Below, piece after piece: positions 34,619 through 43,725 of a stretch of DNA of 64,000 nt. How positions within the stretch are numbered: position 1 is the stretch's first letter; every line of letters starts with the position of its first letter. Under the pieces are notes generated by a model. That model was not told where the DNA came from and searched no databases. It saw only the letters and a program-made list of their open reading frames with translations. Origin of the DNA: Cognatiyoonia sediminum (GTDB taxonomy: Bacteria > Pseudomonadota > Alphaproteobacteria > Rhodobacterales > Rhodobacteraceae); assembly GCF_900129845.1 (NCBI RefSeq), contig NZ_FQXB01000002.1, forward strand, positions 62,001 through 126,000, written 5' to 3'. A program made the translations under genes and the position numbers.

Positions 34619-37600
34619 CCCCAACCACCGCCACCGGGGCTTTCAAGAATGAAAGTCCCGCCTGCGGGCAAATTGACCTCGTCATTCCCGCGCAGATCGC
34701 GTGTGGTACCATCTGGAAGGCGTATCCAGTTGTGACCCACTTGCCCTGATGCCCCTCCGTTAACGCCGTAAGGAGGCACGACACGGTGCGAGCACAGCGT
34801 CGTCACAGTGACAGGCTCAAGAAACGTCATCTCCCGATACGATCCATGCCCACCGCGCCATTGCCCTGCCCCGCCAGAGCCATCGCGAATGCCGAAGGTA
34901 TCCAACCTCACCGGGAACCGTTTTTCCAAGATTTCCGGGTCCGTCATCCGCGTATTTGTCATATGCGTTTGCACCGCATCACACCCATCAAACCCCGGTC
35001 CGGCCCCTGTTCCTCCAGCGATGGTTTCATAGTTTTGGAAACTGTCATTGCCCCAAATGAAATTGTTCATCGTGGCTTGGCTGCACGCCATCACACCCAG
35101 CGCACCGATCAAAGCGTTGCAAGCGGCCTGACTGACTTCCGTATTCCCCGCAATCACAGCGGCCGGATAGGTCGGGTTCAGCATTGAGCCTTCCGGCACG
35201 ATGATATTGATCGGTCGAAGACACCCTTCATTCAGCGGAATATTCGTGCCAACCAACGTGCGGAACACATAAAGCACAACCGCGCGGCACACAGCCTTTG
35301 GCGCGTTGTAATTGCCGCTATGTTGAGCCGCTGTACCGGTGAAATCTACCGTGGCCGTCCGCGCCTCTTTGTCGACAGACACCGCAACCTCGATCACTTG
35401 GCCTTCGTCCATCGGATAGCTGTAGCGGCCGTCTGATAAGCCTTCAATCACGCGCGCCACGCTTTCTGCCGCGTTGTCCTGCACGTGCCCCATATAGGCC
35501 GTCACGACGTCCCCGCCATAGGCCTCGCATACCTTCAACAGCGCTTGCCGACCGGTTTCATTCGCCGCGACCTGTGCTTTCAGATCAGCCATGTTCTGAT
35601 CGATGTTACGGCACGGGTATTTACCCGATGCCAATACAGCGCGCGCCTGATCTTCCAGTAATGTGCCACCGCGCACCAATTGCACGTTGTCGATCAGCAC
35701 GCCCTCTTCGTCGATATGGGTGCTATCGGGCGGCCCTGACCCCGGCGTACGCCCGCCAATATCGGCATGGTGGCCGCGGCTGCCGAGCCAGAACGCTGGC
35801 GTTCCATCCACAAACACAGGCGTTACCACGGTGACATCCGGCAAATGTGTCCCGCCGTTGTAGGGAGAATTCAGCATGTAAGCATCACCCTCAGCCACAT
35901 CAGGATTCAACCGCATCACTGTTTTTATGCTGTCAGACATAGAGCCCAAATGTACCGGAACATGCGGCGCATTGGCGACCAAATCACCACGCGCATCGAA
36001 GATCGCACAGGAGAAATCGAGCCGTTCCTTGATGTTCACCGACCAAGAAGTATTGGCCAAGGTCGCGCCCATCTGATCTGCGACGGACATGAAAAGATTG
36101 CTCATCACCTCAAGCACGACCGGATCGGCCTTAGTGCCTGCCGCCGGTGGGCGCGGCGCCTCGGCGATGCGGTTCAGGATCAGGTTTCCATGGACGTCAA
36201 CCGTCGCCTCCCAACCCGGTTCAACAAGGTTTGTGCCGGTAGGTTCCAAGATGATCGCTGGACCCGAAACAGTCGCGCCGATGGCCAATTCTTCGCGTTG
36301 AAATAACTGCGCGTTTTCGGAGGTTTCATAGGCGATGGAAACTTCGGCGAAAGGTTTTGCATCGTCTTCGCTCGCAACCGCAGGTGCAGTGTAATCCGGC
36401 GTCCCACCAATCGCCTCGGCGCTGACCATTTCAAAGACAATCGCGCGTTCGGGCGAGATAAACCCAAACCGCTGTTTATGCGCAGCCTCAAAGGCATTCT
36501 TCATGTCGCTCACGTCGCCGAACGGCACCTCAAGCGGCTGATGCGATCCGTCGTAGCGAAGCTGCGCCCGCGACACGATTGTGACGTTCGCAACGCCTTG
36601 ATCTTCGATCTCTGCTCGTGCCGCGGTTGCGACCCGCACCAAGGCGGTTTCTGCCGTTGCCAACTCCTCAATCGGAGCGTCCACTTGCGCCTCACGCAGC
36701 GCGCGTATCTCCGCCAAGCCCATACCAAAGGCGGACAAAACGCCCGCGTAAGGGTGGATAAGCACCCGCCGCATGCCCAGCGCATCGGCTACCAAACAAG
36801 CGTGTTGACCACCCGCGCCACCGAAGCACTGCAAAGTGTAATCGGTGACGTCATGCCCGCGTTCGACACTGATCTTTTTGATCGCGTTGGCCATGTTGTC
36901 GACGGCGATCCGCAAAAACCCACGCGCCAAATCTTCGGGCTCTCGGATCGGGTCGCCCGTTTCTGCGGCGATCTCTGCAGCCAACTCCTCAAACCGCGCC
37001 CGAACAGCGTCGGTATCGAGCGGCAAATCGCCATTCGGTCCAAAGACCCTCGGGAAGTGTTCTGGCGACAATTTCCCCAGCATCACGTTGCAATCTGTCA
37101 CGGTCAGTGGCCCACCGCGTCGGTAACAGGCCGGCCCCGGATCAGCACCCGCACTTTCGGGCCCGACCTGCAAACGGCCATCGCGGAACTGACAGATCGA
37201 CCCACCGCCCGCCGCGACGGTGTGAATATCCATCATTGGTGCCCGCATCCGAACACCGGCTACTTCAGTCTCAAACGACCGTTCATATGTGCCTGCATAG
37301 TGGCTGACATCGGTGCTCGTACCGCCCATGTCGAAGCCGATCAGCTTATCGAACCCTGCAATCTCGGCCGTTTTGACCATACCGACAATGCCGCCGGCCG
37401 GACCAGACAGAACCGCATCCTTGCCCTGAAAACGGTTCGCATCCGTTAATCCACCGTTGGACTGCATGAACAGCAATCGCTCACAAACCTTGCCGACGTC
37501 CAACGCCCCCGCGACCTGTTCAACATAACGCCGCAAGATCGGGGACAGATAGGCATCAACAACGGTTGTATCTCCACGCCCGACGAGTTTGGCCAACCGG

Positions 37601-38184
37601 CTTACACCGTGAGAGGTCGAAATTTGCGTGAACCCAATCTCCTCAGCAATCTCAGCCACCCGAAGTTCGTGCACTGGATTGAGGTAGGCATGAAGCAACG
37701 CAATCGCGACAGATCGCAACCCTCGGTCAAAGCCGCTTTGCAACGCAGCCCGCGCGCCGTCCTCATCGAGGTCGATCAGAACTTCACCATCCGCAGTCAG
37801 GCGCTCTGCCACCTCCTCAACATCCTGATAAAGACGCGCAGGTCGTTTGATTTCGAGATCAAAAAGGTTTGGGCGATTCTGGTATCCAATGACCAAAAGA
37901 TCGCGAAAACCCTTAGTGATTAGCAGCAAGACATCTTCGCCCTTGCGCTCCAACAGGGCATTGGTCGCAACGGTCGTGCCCATCTTCACCGCGCGGATAG
38001 AGCCTTCGCTCGGTGTCTTTGTCTGCATCAACTCTTTGATGCCCTGAACCGCCGCATCGCGGTATCTTTCTGGGTTCTCTGACAGCAGTTTATGGGTCTC
38101 GATTCCACCATCTGGCCGCCGCGCCACGATGTCGGTGAACGTACCGCCACGGTCGATCCAGAACTCCCACTTTTTGCCTGTCAT
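34609..38184 (-). CDS. Fused hydantoinase A/B-type 5-oxoprolinase
   Basis: A 1191-aa protein joining a HyuA-like ATPase half (residues 1 to ~690: FWIDRGGTFTDIVARRPDG, GFDMGGTSTDVSHYAG) and a HyuB-like half (~700-1190: DPVVLEVMSNLFMSVADQMG, NSPYNGGTHLPDVTVVTPVF, RGGHGSYREMTFLEP). This fusion is the arrangement of eukaryotic-type 5-oxoprolinase, which opens 5-oxoproline to glutamate using ATP. Acetophenone- or N-methylhydantoin-type substrates are family alternatives. The ATG at 38184 has AAAGGGG upstream. It stands alone on the minus strand, divergent from the tRNA gene. Confidence 0.9.
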   Translation of the reverse strand: MTGKKWEFWIDRGGTFTDIVARRPDGGIETHKLLSENPERYRDAAVQGIKELMQTKTPSEGSIRAVKMGTTVATNALLERKGEDVLLLITKGFRDLLVIGYQNRPNLFDLEIKRPARLYQDVEEVAERLTADGEVLIDLDEDGARAALQSGFDRGLRSVAIALLHAYLNPVHELRVAEIAEEIGFTQISTSHGVSRLAKLVGRGDTTVVDAYLSPILRRYVEQVAGALDVGKVCERLLFMQSNGGLTDANRFQGKDAVLSGPAGGIVGMVKTAEIAGFDKLIGFDMGGTSTDVSHYAGTYERSFETEVAGVRMRAPMMDIHTVAAGGGSICQFRDGRLQVGPESAGADPGPACYRRGGPLTVTDCNVMLGKLSPEHFPRVFGPNGDLPLDTDAVRARFEELAAEIAAETGDPIREPEDLARGFLRIAVDNMANAIKKISVERGHDVTDYTLQCFGGAGGQHACLVADALGMRRVLIHPYAGVLSAFGMGLAEIRALREAQVDAPIEELATAETALVRVATAARAEIEDQGVANVTIVSRAQLRYDGSHQPLEVPFGDVSDMKNAFEAAHKQRFGFISPERAIVFEMVSAEAIGGTPDYTAPAVASEDDAKPFAEVSIAYETSENAQLFQREELAIGATVSGPAIILEPTGTNLVEPGWEATVDVHGNLILNRIAEAPRPPAAGTKADPVVLEVMSNLFMSVADQMGATLANTSWSVNIKERLDFSCAIFDARGDLVANAPHVPVHLGSMSDSIKTVMRLNPDVAEGDAYMLNSPYNGGTHLPDVTVVTPVFVDGTPAFWLGSRGHHADIGGRTPGSGPPDSTHIDEEGVLIDNVQLVRGGTLLEDQARAVLASGKYPCRNIDQNMADLKAQVAANETGRQALLKVCEAYGGDVVTAYMGHVQDNAAESVARVIEGLSDGRYSYPMDEGQVIEVAVSVDKEARTATVDFTGTAAQHSGNYNAPKAVCRAVVLYVFRTLVGTNIPLNEGCLRPINIIVPEGSMLNPTYPAAVIAGNTEVSQAACNALIGALGVMACSQATMNNFIWGNDSFQNYETIAGGTGAGPGFDGCDAVQTHMTNTRMTDPEILEKRFPVRLDTFGIRDGSGGAGQWRGGHGSYREMTFLEPVTVTTLCSHRVVPPYGVNGGASGQVGHNWIRLPDGTTRDLRGNDEVNLPAGGTFILESPGGGGWGQS

Positions 38185-38260
38185 GAAGACCCCTTTCGTT
38201 GTCCCAACATTTACCCAGCAAATTCAGCGAGCGAAAGCGCACAAACACTCAAGAATCGGT

Positions 38261-38289
38261 TTGACAGCGCCCGCCCCTTTGCTTAATCG
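38261..38289 (+). promoter_or_regulatory. Promoter of the CAU tRNA
   Basis: TTGACA at 38261-38266 and TAATCG at 38284-38289 (17-bp spacer; TTAATC with 16) put transcription start about 8 bp before the tRNA at 38304. This is the expected layout for a single tRNA gene. Confidence 0.6.
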
Positions 38290-38303
38290 GGCCTTCGTGG
38301 TGC

Positions 38304-38380
38304 GGCGCGGTAGCTCAGCTGGTTAGAGCGCGCGACTCATAATCGCGAGGTCGAGAGTTCAAGTCTCTCCCACGCCACCA
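38304..38380 (+). tRNA. tRNA with CAU anticodon (elongator Met or Ile2)
   Basis: A 77-nt cloverleaf with encoded CCA. D-arm GCTC...GAGC, anticodon stem CGCGA/TCGCG around loop CTCATAA, and T-arm GAGAG-TTCAAGT-CTCTC are all intact. The anticodon CAU means elongator Met, or Ile2 if C34 is modified to lysidine; the anticodon arm resembles Ile2 of other bacteria, so I leave both open. The acceptor stem GGCGCGG/CCACGCC has a C-A mismatch at the fifth pair. Confidence 0.93.
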
Positions 38381-38512
38381 CCAAACTCCGCCGAGACTTA
38401 ATGAAAAACTGCCATACGGGGCCTGCGTGCGTTTGCCACTCAAAACTCCTTTACCCTCAGGTCTTCCCATTTTTCGCTGGTCGCACTAGCGTCCGCGTCA
38501 GGGAGATTTGTA

Positions 38513-39919
38513 ATGACACATCAAGACGCACTTGCCGACATCGTGGGCAAAAAATTTGCTGTCAGCGGCGCAGACGCCGCAAATTGGCAAAAGGAATGGA
38601 CGGGTGATTATACCGTAGATCCTTTGGTCGTCGTTCGCCCTGCCACAACAGAAGAGGTTTCCAAGATCGCGGCCTATGCGAACGCCAATGATCTGACCGT
38701 CGTTCCCGTCTCCGGCAATACCGGCCTAACGGGTGCAACATCGAACCAAGGCGCAGTGATGCTCTCGGTTGACCGCTTGAACACGATCGAACAGATCGAC
38801 ACCGAGGGTCGGACGATCACGGTCGGCGCAGGCACTATCCTCCAATCGATCCATGATGCCGTTGATCCGCATAACCTAATCTTTCCGTTGACGTTCGGCG
38901 CAAAAGGCACTGCCATGATCGGCGGTGCGCTATCCACCAACGCGGGCGGGTCAAACGTTCTGCGCTATGGAAACACCCGCGATCTGTGCCTTGGTTTGGA
39001 GGTTGTGCTCGCGGACGGTCATGTCATGAACCTGATGAGTGCGCTGCATAAGGACAATTCGGGCTACAACCTCAAACACCTGATGATCGGCGCCGAAGGC
39101 ACGCTTGGGATCATCACCCGAGCTGTTTTGAGGCTTTATTCCAAGCCGAAAGCCTACGCGACGGCGATGGTTGCGACACCTACGGTCTCTGACGCGCTGT
39201 CCCTTCTCTACCGTATGCAAGACGCGACAGGCGGCGCTGTCGAAGCATTTGAGCTGATGACGCGCAGCTACATTGACCTTCATTTGCGGCAAGTAGAGGG
39301 TGCGAAGGAGCCGTTCGATACAGCCTATGACACGAACATCATGATCGAAGTTGGCGCAACTTCCGACGAAGACGCTGCGGTCTTGGACACAGGTCAAACA
39401 CGTATCATTGAGAAGTTGGAAACCATCCTCGGCGGCATGCTGGAAGAGGAAGCCGTAATAGATGCCGTGATTGCGCAAAATGAAGCGCAGCGGCGCGAAA
39501 TGTGGGCGCGCAGAGAAGCCGCAGGTCATATCGGATACGCCGAAGGGCCGCGGGTCGACACCGACATTGCCGTGCCTTTGGACAAAGTCGGCTTTGCGAT
39601 TGAAGAGATTGAACGCCGCTACAAGGAATTGGACCCGGAGGCATGGGATATTGTTGTTGCGCATCTGGGCGACGGCAATATTCACCACGCAATCTATTCT
39701 GAAATCGTATCAAAAGAGTTCTTTGACAAATGCGTCGAAACCGTCGAAGATGTGGTGCAAGAAATCGGCGGCTCTTTCAGCGCCGAACACGGTGTTGGCC
39801 TGTCAAAGTTGAAAACCATGTCACGCCGAAAAGATCCCGTGGCCCTGGCAGCCATGCGATCGATCAAGGACTCATTGGACCCCAAAGGCACGTTGAACCC
39901 GGGAAAAGTAATTCCTTAG
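38513..39919 (+). CDS. FAD-linked oxidase (GlcD / D-2-hydroxyacid dehydrogenase type)
   Basis: A 468-aa flavoprotein of the FAD-binding PCMH / FAD-oxidase_C family. VVPVSGNTGLTGATSNQGAV and the GAKGTAMIGGALSTNAGG segment bind FAD, LKHLMIGAEGTLGIITRAVL is the family block, and VAHLGDGNIHHAIY plus EHGVGLSK contain the metal-ligand histidines seen in D-2-hydroxyglutarate and D-lactate dehydrogenases. It likely oxidises a D-2-hydroxyacid; the exact acid is not clear. AGGGAGATTTG lies before the ATG. Its stop interlocks with that of convergent hemC (4 bp). Confidence 0.88.
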   Translation: MTHQDALADIVGKKFAVSGADAANWQKEWTGDYTVDPLVVVRPATTEEVSKIAAYANANDLTVVPVSGNTGLTGATSNQGAVMLSVDRLNTIEQIDTEGRTITVGAGTILQSIHDAVDPHNLIFPLTFGAKGTAMIGGALSTNAGGSNVLRYGNTRDLCLGLEVVLADGHVMNLMSALHKDNSGYNLKHLMIGAEGTLGIITRAVLRLYSKPKAYATAMVATPTVSDALSLLYRMQDATGGAVEAFELMTRSYIDLHLRQVEGAKEPFDTAYDTNIMIEVGATSDEDAAVLDTGQTRIIEKLETILGGMLEEEAVIDAVIAQNEAQRREMWARREAAGHIGYAEGPRVDTDIAVPLDKVGFAIEEIERRYKELDPEAWDIVVAHLGDGNIHHAIYSEIVSKEFFDKCVETVEDVVQEIGGSFSAEHGVGLSKLKTMSRRKDPVALAAMRSIKDSLDPKGTLNPGKVIP

Positions 39920-40863
39920 TCTCGATGCGAAAAGAAGCCGGGGCCAGCGCGCGATAGCAACCGCTTCGCCATTTCGCGGCCTATCTCAGCACCGTCTTCA
40001 ATCGGCGCTGTCGCCTCATCCGTCAACACTTCCGAGCCGTCTTCGCGCAAAATCTCGCCCCGCAGACGCAAATCCGATCCTTGGATTTCTGCCAGACCGG
40101 CGATTGGTGTCTCGCATGATCCATCCAGCGCCGCCAAAAACGCGCGTTCAGATGCAAGCCGTTGTCCGGTTGGGCCGTCGTGAATGGCATCCAACATTTC
40201 TGCCGCTCTGCCATCCAAGGACCGCCGCTCAATCCCAATCGCACCCTGAGCCACGGCTGGCAGAATATCCTCTGGCTCAATTGGCGTTTTCGGCACGTCA
40301 TCCATGCCCAAACGGTTCAATCCCGCCATCGCAAGGAAGGTCGCCGTCGCCACGCCTTCGTTGAGTTTTTTCAAGCGGGTCTGCACATTGCCGCGGAACT
40401 CCACAACTTTCAGATCAGGTCGCCGTGCCAGCAATTGCGCTTTCCGCCGTAGGGAAGACGACCCCACGGTCGCGCCTTCTTCCAAATCCGCCAAGCCTTT
40501 TGCGTCGAATGAAATAAACGCGTCTCGTACATCTTCGCGCGGCAGATAGGTTTCCAAAACCAAACCTTTGGGCTGCTCGACCGGCATGTCTTTCATCGAA
40601 TGCACGGCGATGTCGATACTACCGTCCAGCAATGCCTCTTCAATTTCACGCGTGAACAAACCCTTGCCGCCAATCTCGCGCAAGGCGCGATCTTGAATGG
40701 CATCGCCCATCACTTTGATCACACAAATCTCGAACGCGTCTTCGGGCAGGTCAAAGGCGGCCATCAATCGAGACCGGGTTTCATGCGCTTGTGCCAGTGC
40801 AAGCGGCGAACCGCGCGTTCCAATCTTGAATGTCTCGTCGGGTGTAGGCAAATGCAAAGTCAT
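39916..40863 (-). CDS. hemC: Porphobilinogen deaminase (hydroxymethylbilane synthase)
   Basis: A 315-aa enzyme that polymerises four porphobilinogens to hydroxymethylbilane. FKIGTRGSPLALAQAHETR, GGKGLFTREIEEALLDGSIDIAVHSMKDMP, VGSSSLRRKAQLL and LAALDGSCETPIAGLA (dipyrromethane-binding Cys) are diagnostic. I choose ATG 40863, preceded by TAGGAATG. The longer frame from 41064 runs back through hemE and is rejected. It is divergent from hemE, with an 81-bp spacer containing a TGT-N12-ACA palindrome. Confidence 0.96.
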   Translation of the reverse strand: MTLHLPTPDETFKIGTRGSPLALAQAHETRSRLMAAFDLPEDAFEICVIKVMGDAIQDRALREIGGKGLFTREIEEALLDGSIDIAVHSMKDMPVEQPKGLVLETYLPREDVRDAFISFDAKGLADLEEGATVGSSSLRRKAQLLARRPDLKVVEFRGNVQTRLKKLNEGVATATFLAMAGLNRLGMDDVPKTPIEPEDILPAVAQGAIGIERRSLDGRAAEMLDAIHDGPTGQRLASERAFLAALDGSCETPIAGLAEIQGSDLRLRGEILREDGSEVLTDEATAPIEDGAEIGREMAKRLLSRAGPGFFSHRD

Positions 40864-40880
40864 GAGATCATTCCTAATTA

Positions 40881-40898
40881 TGTCAACCGTGCTTGACA
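40881..40898. promoter_or_regulatory. TGT-N12-ACA palindrome between hemC and hemE
   Basis: TGTCAA-CCGTGC-TTGACA is a perfect 6-bp inverted repeat that fits the PpsR/CrtJ consensus TGT-N12-ACA known from Rhodobacter photosynthesis and haem promoters. Its right arm is itself a TTGACA -35-like hexamer facing hemE, and the left arm gives the same facing hemC. One dimer could control both genes. Confidence 0.55.
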
Positions 40899-40944
40899 AC
40901 TGTATGTGTAATTGGGACCACATAGGGAAGCAAAAGGACAAGAC

Positions 40945-41979
40945 ATGACTGCATCCAAAACCATCCTCCGTGCGCTCGCTGGCGAAACTCTTCCAACGCC
41001 GCCGATTTGGATGATGCGGCAGGCCGGTCGGTATCTTCCTGAATACAAAGCAACCCGAGCGCAAGCCGGGGATTTCCTATCGCTCTGCTATAACCCAGAA
41101 CTTGCGGCGGAAGTGACACTGCAACCAATCCGTCGCTATGGGTTTGATGCAGCGATTCTCTTTGCGGATATTCTGCTGTTACCTCAGGCTTTGGGTGCTG
41201 ACCTTTGGTTTGAAACCGGCGAAGGTCCACGTCTCAGTACAATTACGTCTGGTGCGGAATTGGCGAATCTCAAGCCGGTTGAAGACATTCACGAAACGCT
41301 GAATCCCGTCTACGAGACAGTGAAAATCCTTTCCGAAGAACTGCCTAAAGAGACGACACTCATCGGCTTTGCCGGTGCCCCTTGGACCGTCGCCACCTAT
41401 ATGATCGCCGGTCATGGCACCCCCGATCAGGGCCCAGCGCATGCGCTCAAGGCGGAGGGCAAAACGACGTTTGAAGGTATTTTGGACCGCTTAACCGAAG
41501 GCACAATCGAATACCTTTCCCGCCAAATCCAAGCTGGCGCTGAAGTCGTCAAGATTTTCGACAGCTGGGCTGGGTCCCTGCAAGGCACTGATTTCAATGA
41601 CTATTCCCTCAAACCGATGCAGCGCATCACATCAGCGATCAAAGAACGCCATCCGGGCGTTCCCGTGATCGCCTTCCCGCGCGGCGCCGGTCAGGACTAT
41701 GAAGGCGCGCACGCTGCCACAGGCGCAGACTGCATTGCGCTCGATGATGGTGTCACGGCCGAATGGGCCGCGGGGGCGGTTCAGAAAGATGGCTGCGTAC
41801 AAGGCAACCTCGCCTCGTCGCATATGGTTACAGGTGGCGACGCGCTGATCTCTGAAACTAAACGGATTTGTCAGGCCTTTAACCAAGGTCCCCACATTTT
41901 TAACCTTGGGCATGGGATAACGCCCGATGCAGACCCAAAAAATGTCGCAATTATGATCGAGACTGTACGGAACGCTTAA
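40945..41979 (+). CDS. hemE: Uroporphyrinogen decarboxylase
   Basis: A 344-aa UroD, converting uroporphyrinogen III to coproporphyrinogen [19 protein letters not shown] at the N-terminus, [13 protein letters not shown], the [12 protein letters not shown] block and [13 protein letters not shown] at the C-terminus are family signatures, including the substrate-binding Arg and the catalytic Asp in [20 protein letters not shown] 40945 follows AAAAGGACAAG; the ATG at 40912 is less well placed. It is divergent from hemC and is followed 17 bp later by a small gene. Confidence 0.96.
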   Translation: MTASKTILRALAGETLPTPPIWMMRQAGRYLPEYKATRAQAGDFLSLCYNPELAAEVTLQPIRRYGFDAAILFADILLLPQALGADLWFETGEGPRLSTITSGAELANLKPVEDIHETLNPVYETVKILSEELPKETTLIGFAGAPWTVATYMIAGHGTPDQGPAHALKAEGKTTFEGILDRLTEGTIEYLSRQIQAGAEVVKIFDSWAGSLQGTDFNDYSLKPMQRITSAIKERHPGVPVIAFPRGAGQDYEGAHAATGADCIALDDGVTAEWAAGAVQKDGCVQGNLASSHMVTGGDALISETKRICQAFNQGPHIFNLGHGITPDADPKNVAIMIETVRNA

Positions 41980-41996
41980 CTTCCCGGGGGGATGTC

Positions 41997-42353
41997 GTGC
42001 GACTCGTATTGAAGTCTTTTCTGATCGGTATTTCCGGCGCTCTAACTGTCCTTATGCTGGCGCTGTCTTTTGCGCCTGCAACACCGAAAGAAGCCTTGGC
42101 ACTTGGACCAGATCATGAACGCATGGATCGCGTACAGATGAGGATCGCCAATGTGATGCTCACCGTCGCCCCGGAATTTGCCGTCGCACGTTTGGCAGAA
42201 GCAACCGACCTGCCCCCTGATCTTGTAAAGGCGCAACTGATCGCGAAGGCCGAAGGCCGCGAGCCGTTCAGCCAAGTGGCGCAAGAAACAGCTTCAGCTG
42301 ATTCTGATCGCAGAATCGACGCAGGTGGCGCTCTCTTCGTGAAAGCGAATTAG
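41997..42353 (+). CDS. Hypothetical membrane-anchored or exported protein
   Basis: I do not recognise this 118-aa protein. Residues ~6-25 are hydrophobic (SFLIGISGALTVLMLALSF), as a signal anchor or signal peptide. The rest is predicted helical and polar, with HERMDRVQMRIANVMLTVAPEFAVARLAEATDLPPDLVKAQLIAKAEGR. The GTG start at 41997 follows GGGGGGATG. It lies 17 bp after hemE on the same strand and its stop interlocks with that of convergent hemF. Position suggests co-transcription with hemE, but there is no direct sign of a haem role. Confidence 0.65.
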   Translation: MRLVLKSFLIGISGALTVLMLALSFAPATPKEALALGPDHERMDRVQMRIANVMLTVAPEFAVARLAEATDLPPDLVKAQLIAKAEGREPFSQVAQETASADSDRRIDAGGALFVKAN

Positions 42354-43240
42354 GTCCACTTCGCCATAGGCGGCAAACTCATCAACACTGCATTCGCGTC
42401 ATGGCCAGTGGTCAGGCCAAACTTCGTGCCACGGTCATAGACGAGGTTGTATTCCGCATAGAGCCCTCGGTGAACGAGCTGGGTATCCTTGTCGTCCTCA
42501 GACCAAGGCGTATTGCGGCGTTTTTCGACCAAAGGCACATAGGCTGGCAGGAACGCGCGGCCAATGTCTTGGGTCAAAGCAAAGTCCGCCTGCCAATCGC
42601 CAGTACAACGGTCATCCATGAAAATGCCACCTACCCCGCGGGCGCGGTTGCGATGCGGAATGTAGAAATACTCATCCGCCCACTCTTTCAGTTTCGGATA
42701 AAGATCCTCTCCATGCGGGTCCAAATGCGATTTCTGCGTCGCATGAAAATGCTCAGTATCTTCATCATACTCAATGCAGGGGTTCAAATCTGACCCACCA
42801 CCGAACCACCACGCATGGGGCGTCCAGAACATGCGCGTGTTCATATGGACAGCAGGCGCATGCGGGTTTTCCATATGCGCAACCAGTGAAATGCCCGATG
42901 CCCAGAACCGGGGATCATCTTCCATTCCCGGCACGCCCCGAGCAGCCATCGCCTTCTGCGCCGCTGGCCCAAGCTCTCCGAAGACTTCGGACGTGTTGAC
43001 GCCAACCTTTTCAAACACGCGGCCTCCACGCATCACGGACATCACACCGCCGCCAGCGTCTGACCCATCATCAGCAGTCCGCTTGGTGACAGTCCGTTCG
43101 AAACGCCCCGCTAGCATATCAGCTGTCGGCCCCTCAACCTGGGTATCTTCAAGGTGCTCAAAAGCCGCGACGATCTGATCGCGCAATTCACCAAACCAAG
43201 CGGCTGCCTTGGATTTTTCCGCCTGAAATCCGTCGCTCAT
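42350..43240 (-). CDS. hemF: Coproporphyrinogen III oxidase, oxygen-dependent
   Basis: A 296-aa HemF that oxidatively decarboxylates coproporphyrinogen III. GVSLVAHMENPHAPAVHMNTR-type sequence (here GISLVAHMENPHAPAV), FWTPHAWWFGGGSDLNPC, HRNRARGVGGIFMDDR and LVHRGLYAEYNLVYDRGTKFGL are hallmark blocks. The ATG at 43240 follows GGAGGCATTTGC. With hemC and hemE it makes a dispersed haem cluster. Requirement for oxygen implies aerobic growth; no anaerobic HemN is in the window. Confidence 0.96.
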   Translation of the reverse strand: MSDGFQAEKSKAAAWFGELRDQIVAAFEHLEDTQVEGPTADMLAGRFERTVTKRTADDGSDAGGGVMSVMRGGRVFEKVGVNTSEVFGELGPAAQKAMAARGVPGMEDDPRFWASGISLVAHMENPHAPAVHMNTRMFWTPHAWWFGGGSDLNPCIEYDEDTEHFHATQKSHLDPHGEDLYPKLKEWADEYFYIPHRNRARGVGGIFMDDRCTGDWQADFALTQDIGRAFLPAYVPLVEKRRNTPWSEDDKDTQLVHRGLYAEYNLVYDRGTKFGLTTGHDANAVLMSLPPMAKWT

Positions 43241-43338
43241 CGTGCAAATGCCTCCTTGATCTTGTATAACAGGGGCATTGGCCCTTCACAGGTGCAAACG
43301 TCAACCAAACTAGACAAATGTGCAAGTCGGAGTTTTCT

Positions 43339-43725
43339 ATGCGCTTGAATTGTATTGTTTTACCGTTGCTTTTGGCTGCCTGTGCGTCCCCTCAAGAAAG
43401 CTGCATATCAGATGCCAACAGAGAGCTTTCTATCATAACCGGTCTCGTGAATGAAACGCGGGCGAATATCGCACGCGGCTTTGCGGTCGGTACAGAAGAA
43501 GACGTGATCGTGCGACGCGGCCTGTGTGATGGAGAAACAGAGGATGGGGTCGCCATCAAAGTCGCTTGCGACCGGACAATCACCAGAGAGCGGCGGGTTC
43601 CAGTCGCCATAGACCTGAACGCGGAACGGGCAAAGCTCGCGTCGTTGGTCGAACGTCAAACTGAGCTACGCAGCAACCTGAACACGCGGGTCGATCAATG
43701 CCGGGTGCAATTCCCTGAAAGTTAA
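43339..43725 (+). CDS. Small putative lipoprotein
   Basis: A 128-aa protein with a lipobox-type signal (LNCIVLPLLLAACAS; predicted lipid-modified Cys at residue 17). The mature part contains further cysteines (SCISDANREL, RRGLCDGET, KVACDRTIT, VDQCRVQF) that could form disulfides, and a C-terminal helix rich in charged residues. I recognise no known family. ATG 43339 is chosen so that the lipobox follows a short n-region; a TTG-type start at 43318 would add seven residues. Its stop interlocks with that of the convergent SDR gene. Confidence 0.68.
   Translation: MRLNCIVLPLLLAACASPQESCISDANRELSIITGLVNETRANIARGFAVGTEEDVIVRRGLCDGETEDGVAIKVACDRTITRERRVPVAIDLNAERAKLASLVERQTELRSNLNTRVDQCRVQFPES

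Noticed and set aside
36478-37449. 323-aa open frame on the plus strand
   Set aside because: It is antisense to the oxoprolinase gene, whose motifs are continuous through this stretch; no RBS or recognisable domain.
43241-43338. FNR-type site before hemF
   Set aside because: A TTGAT half-site is present but the matching ATCAA half is missing.
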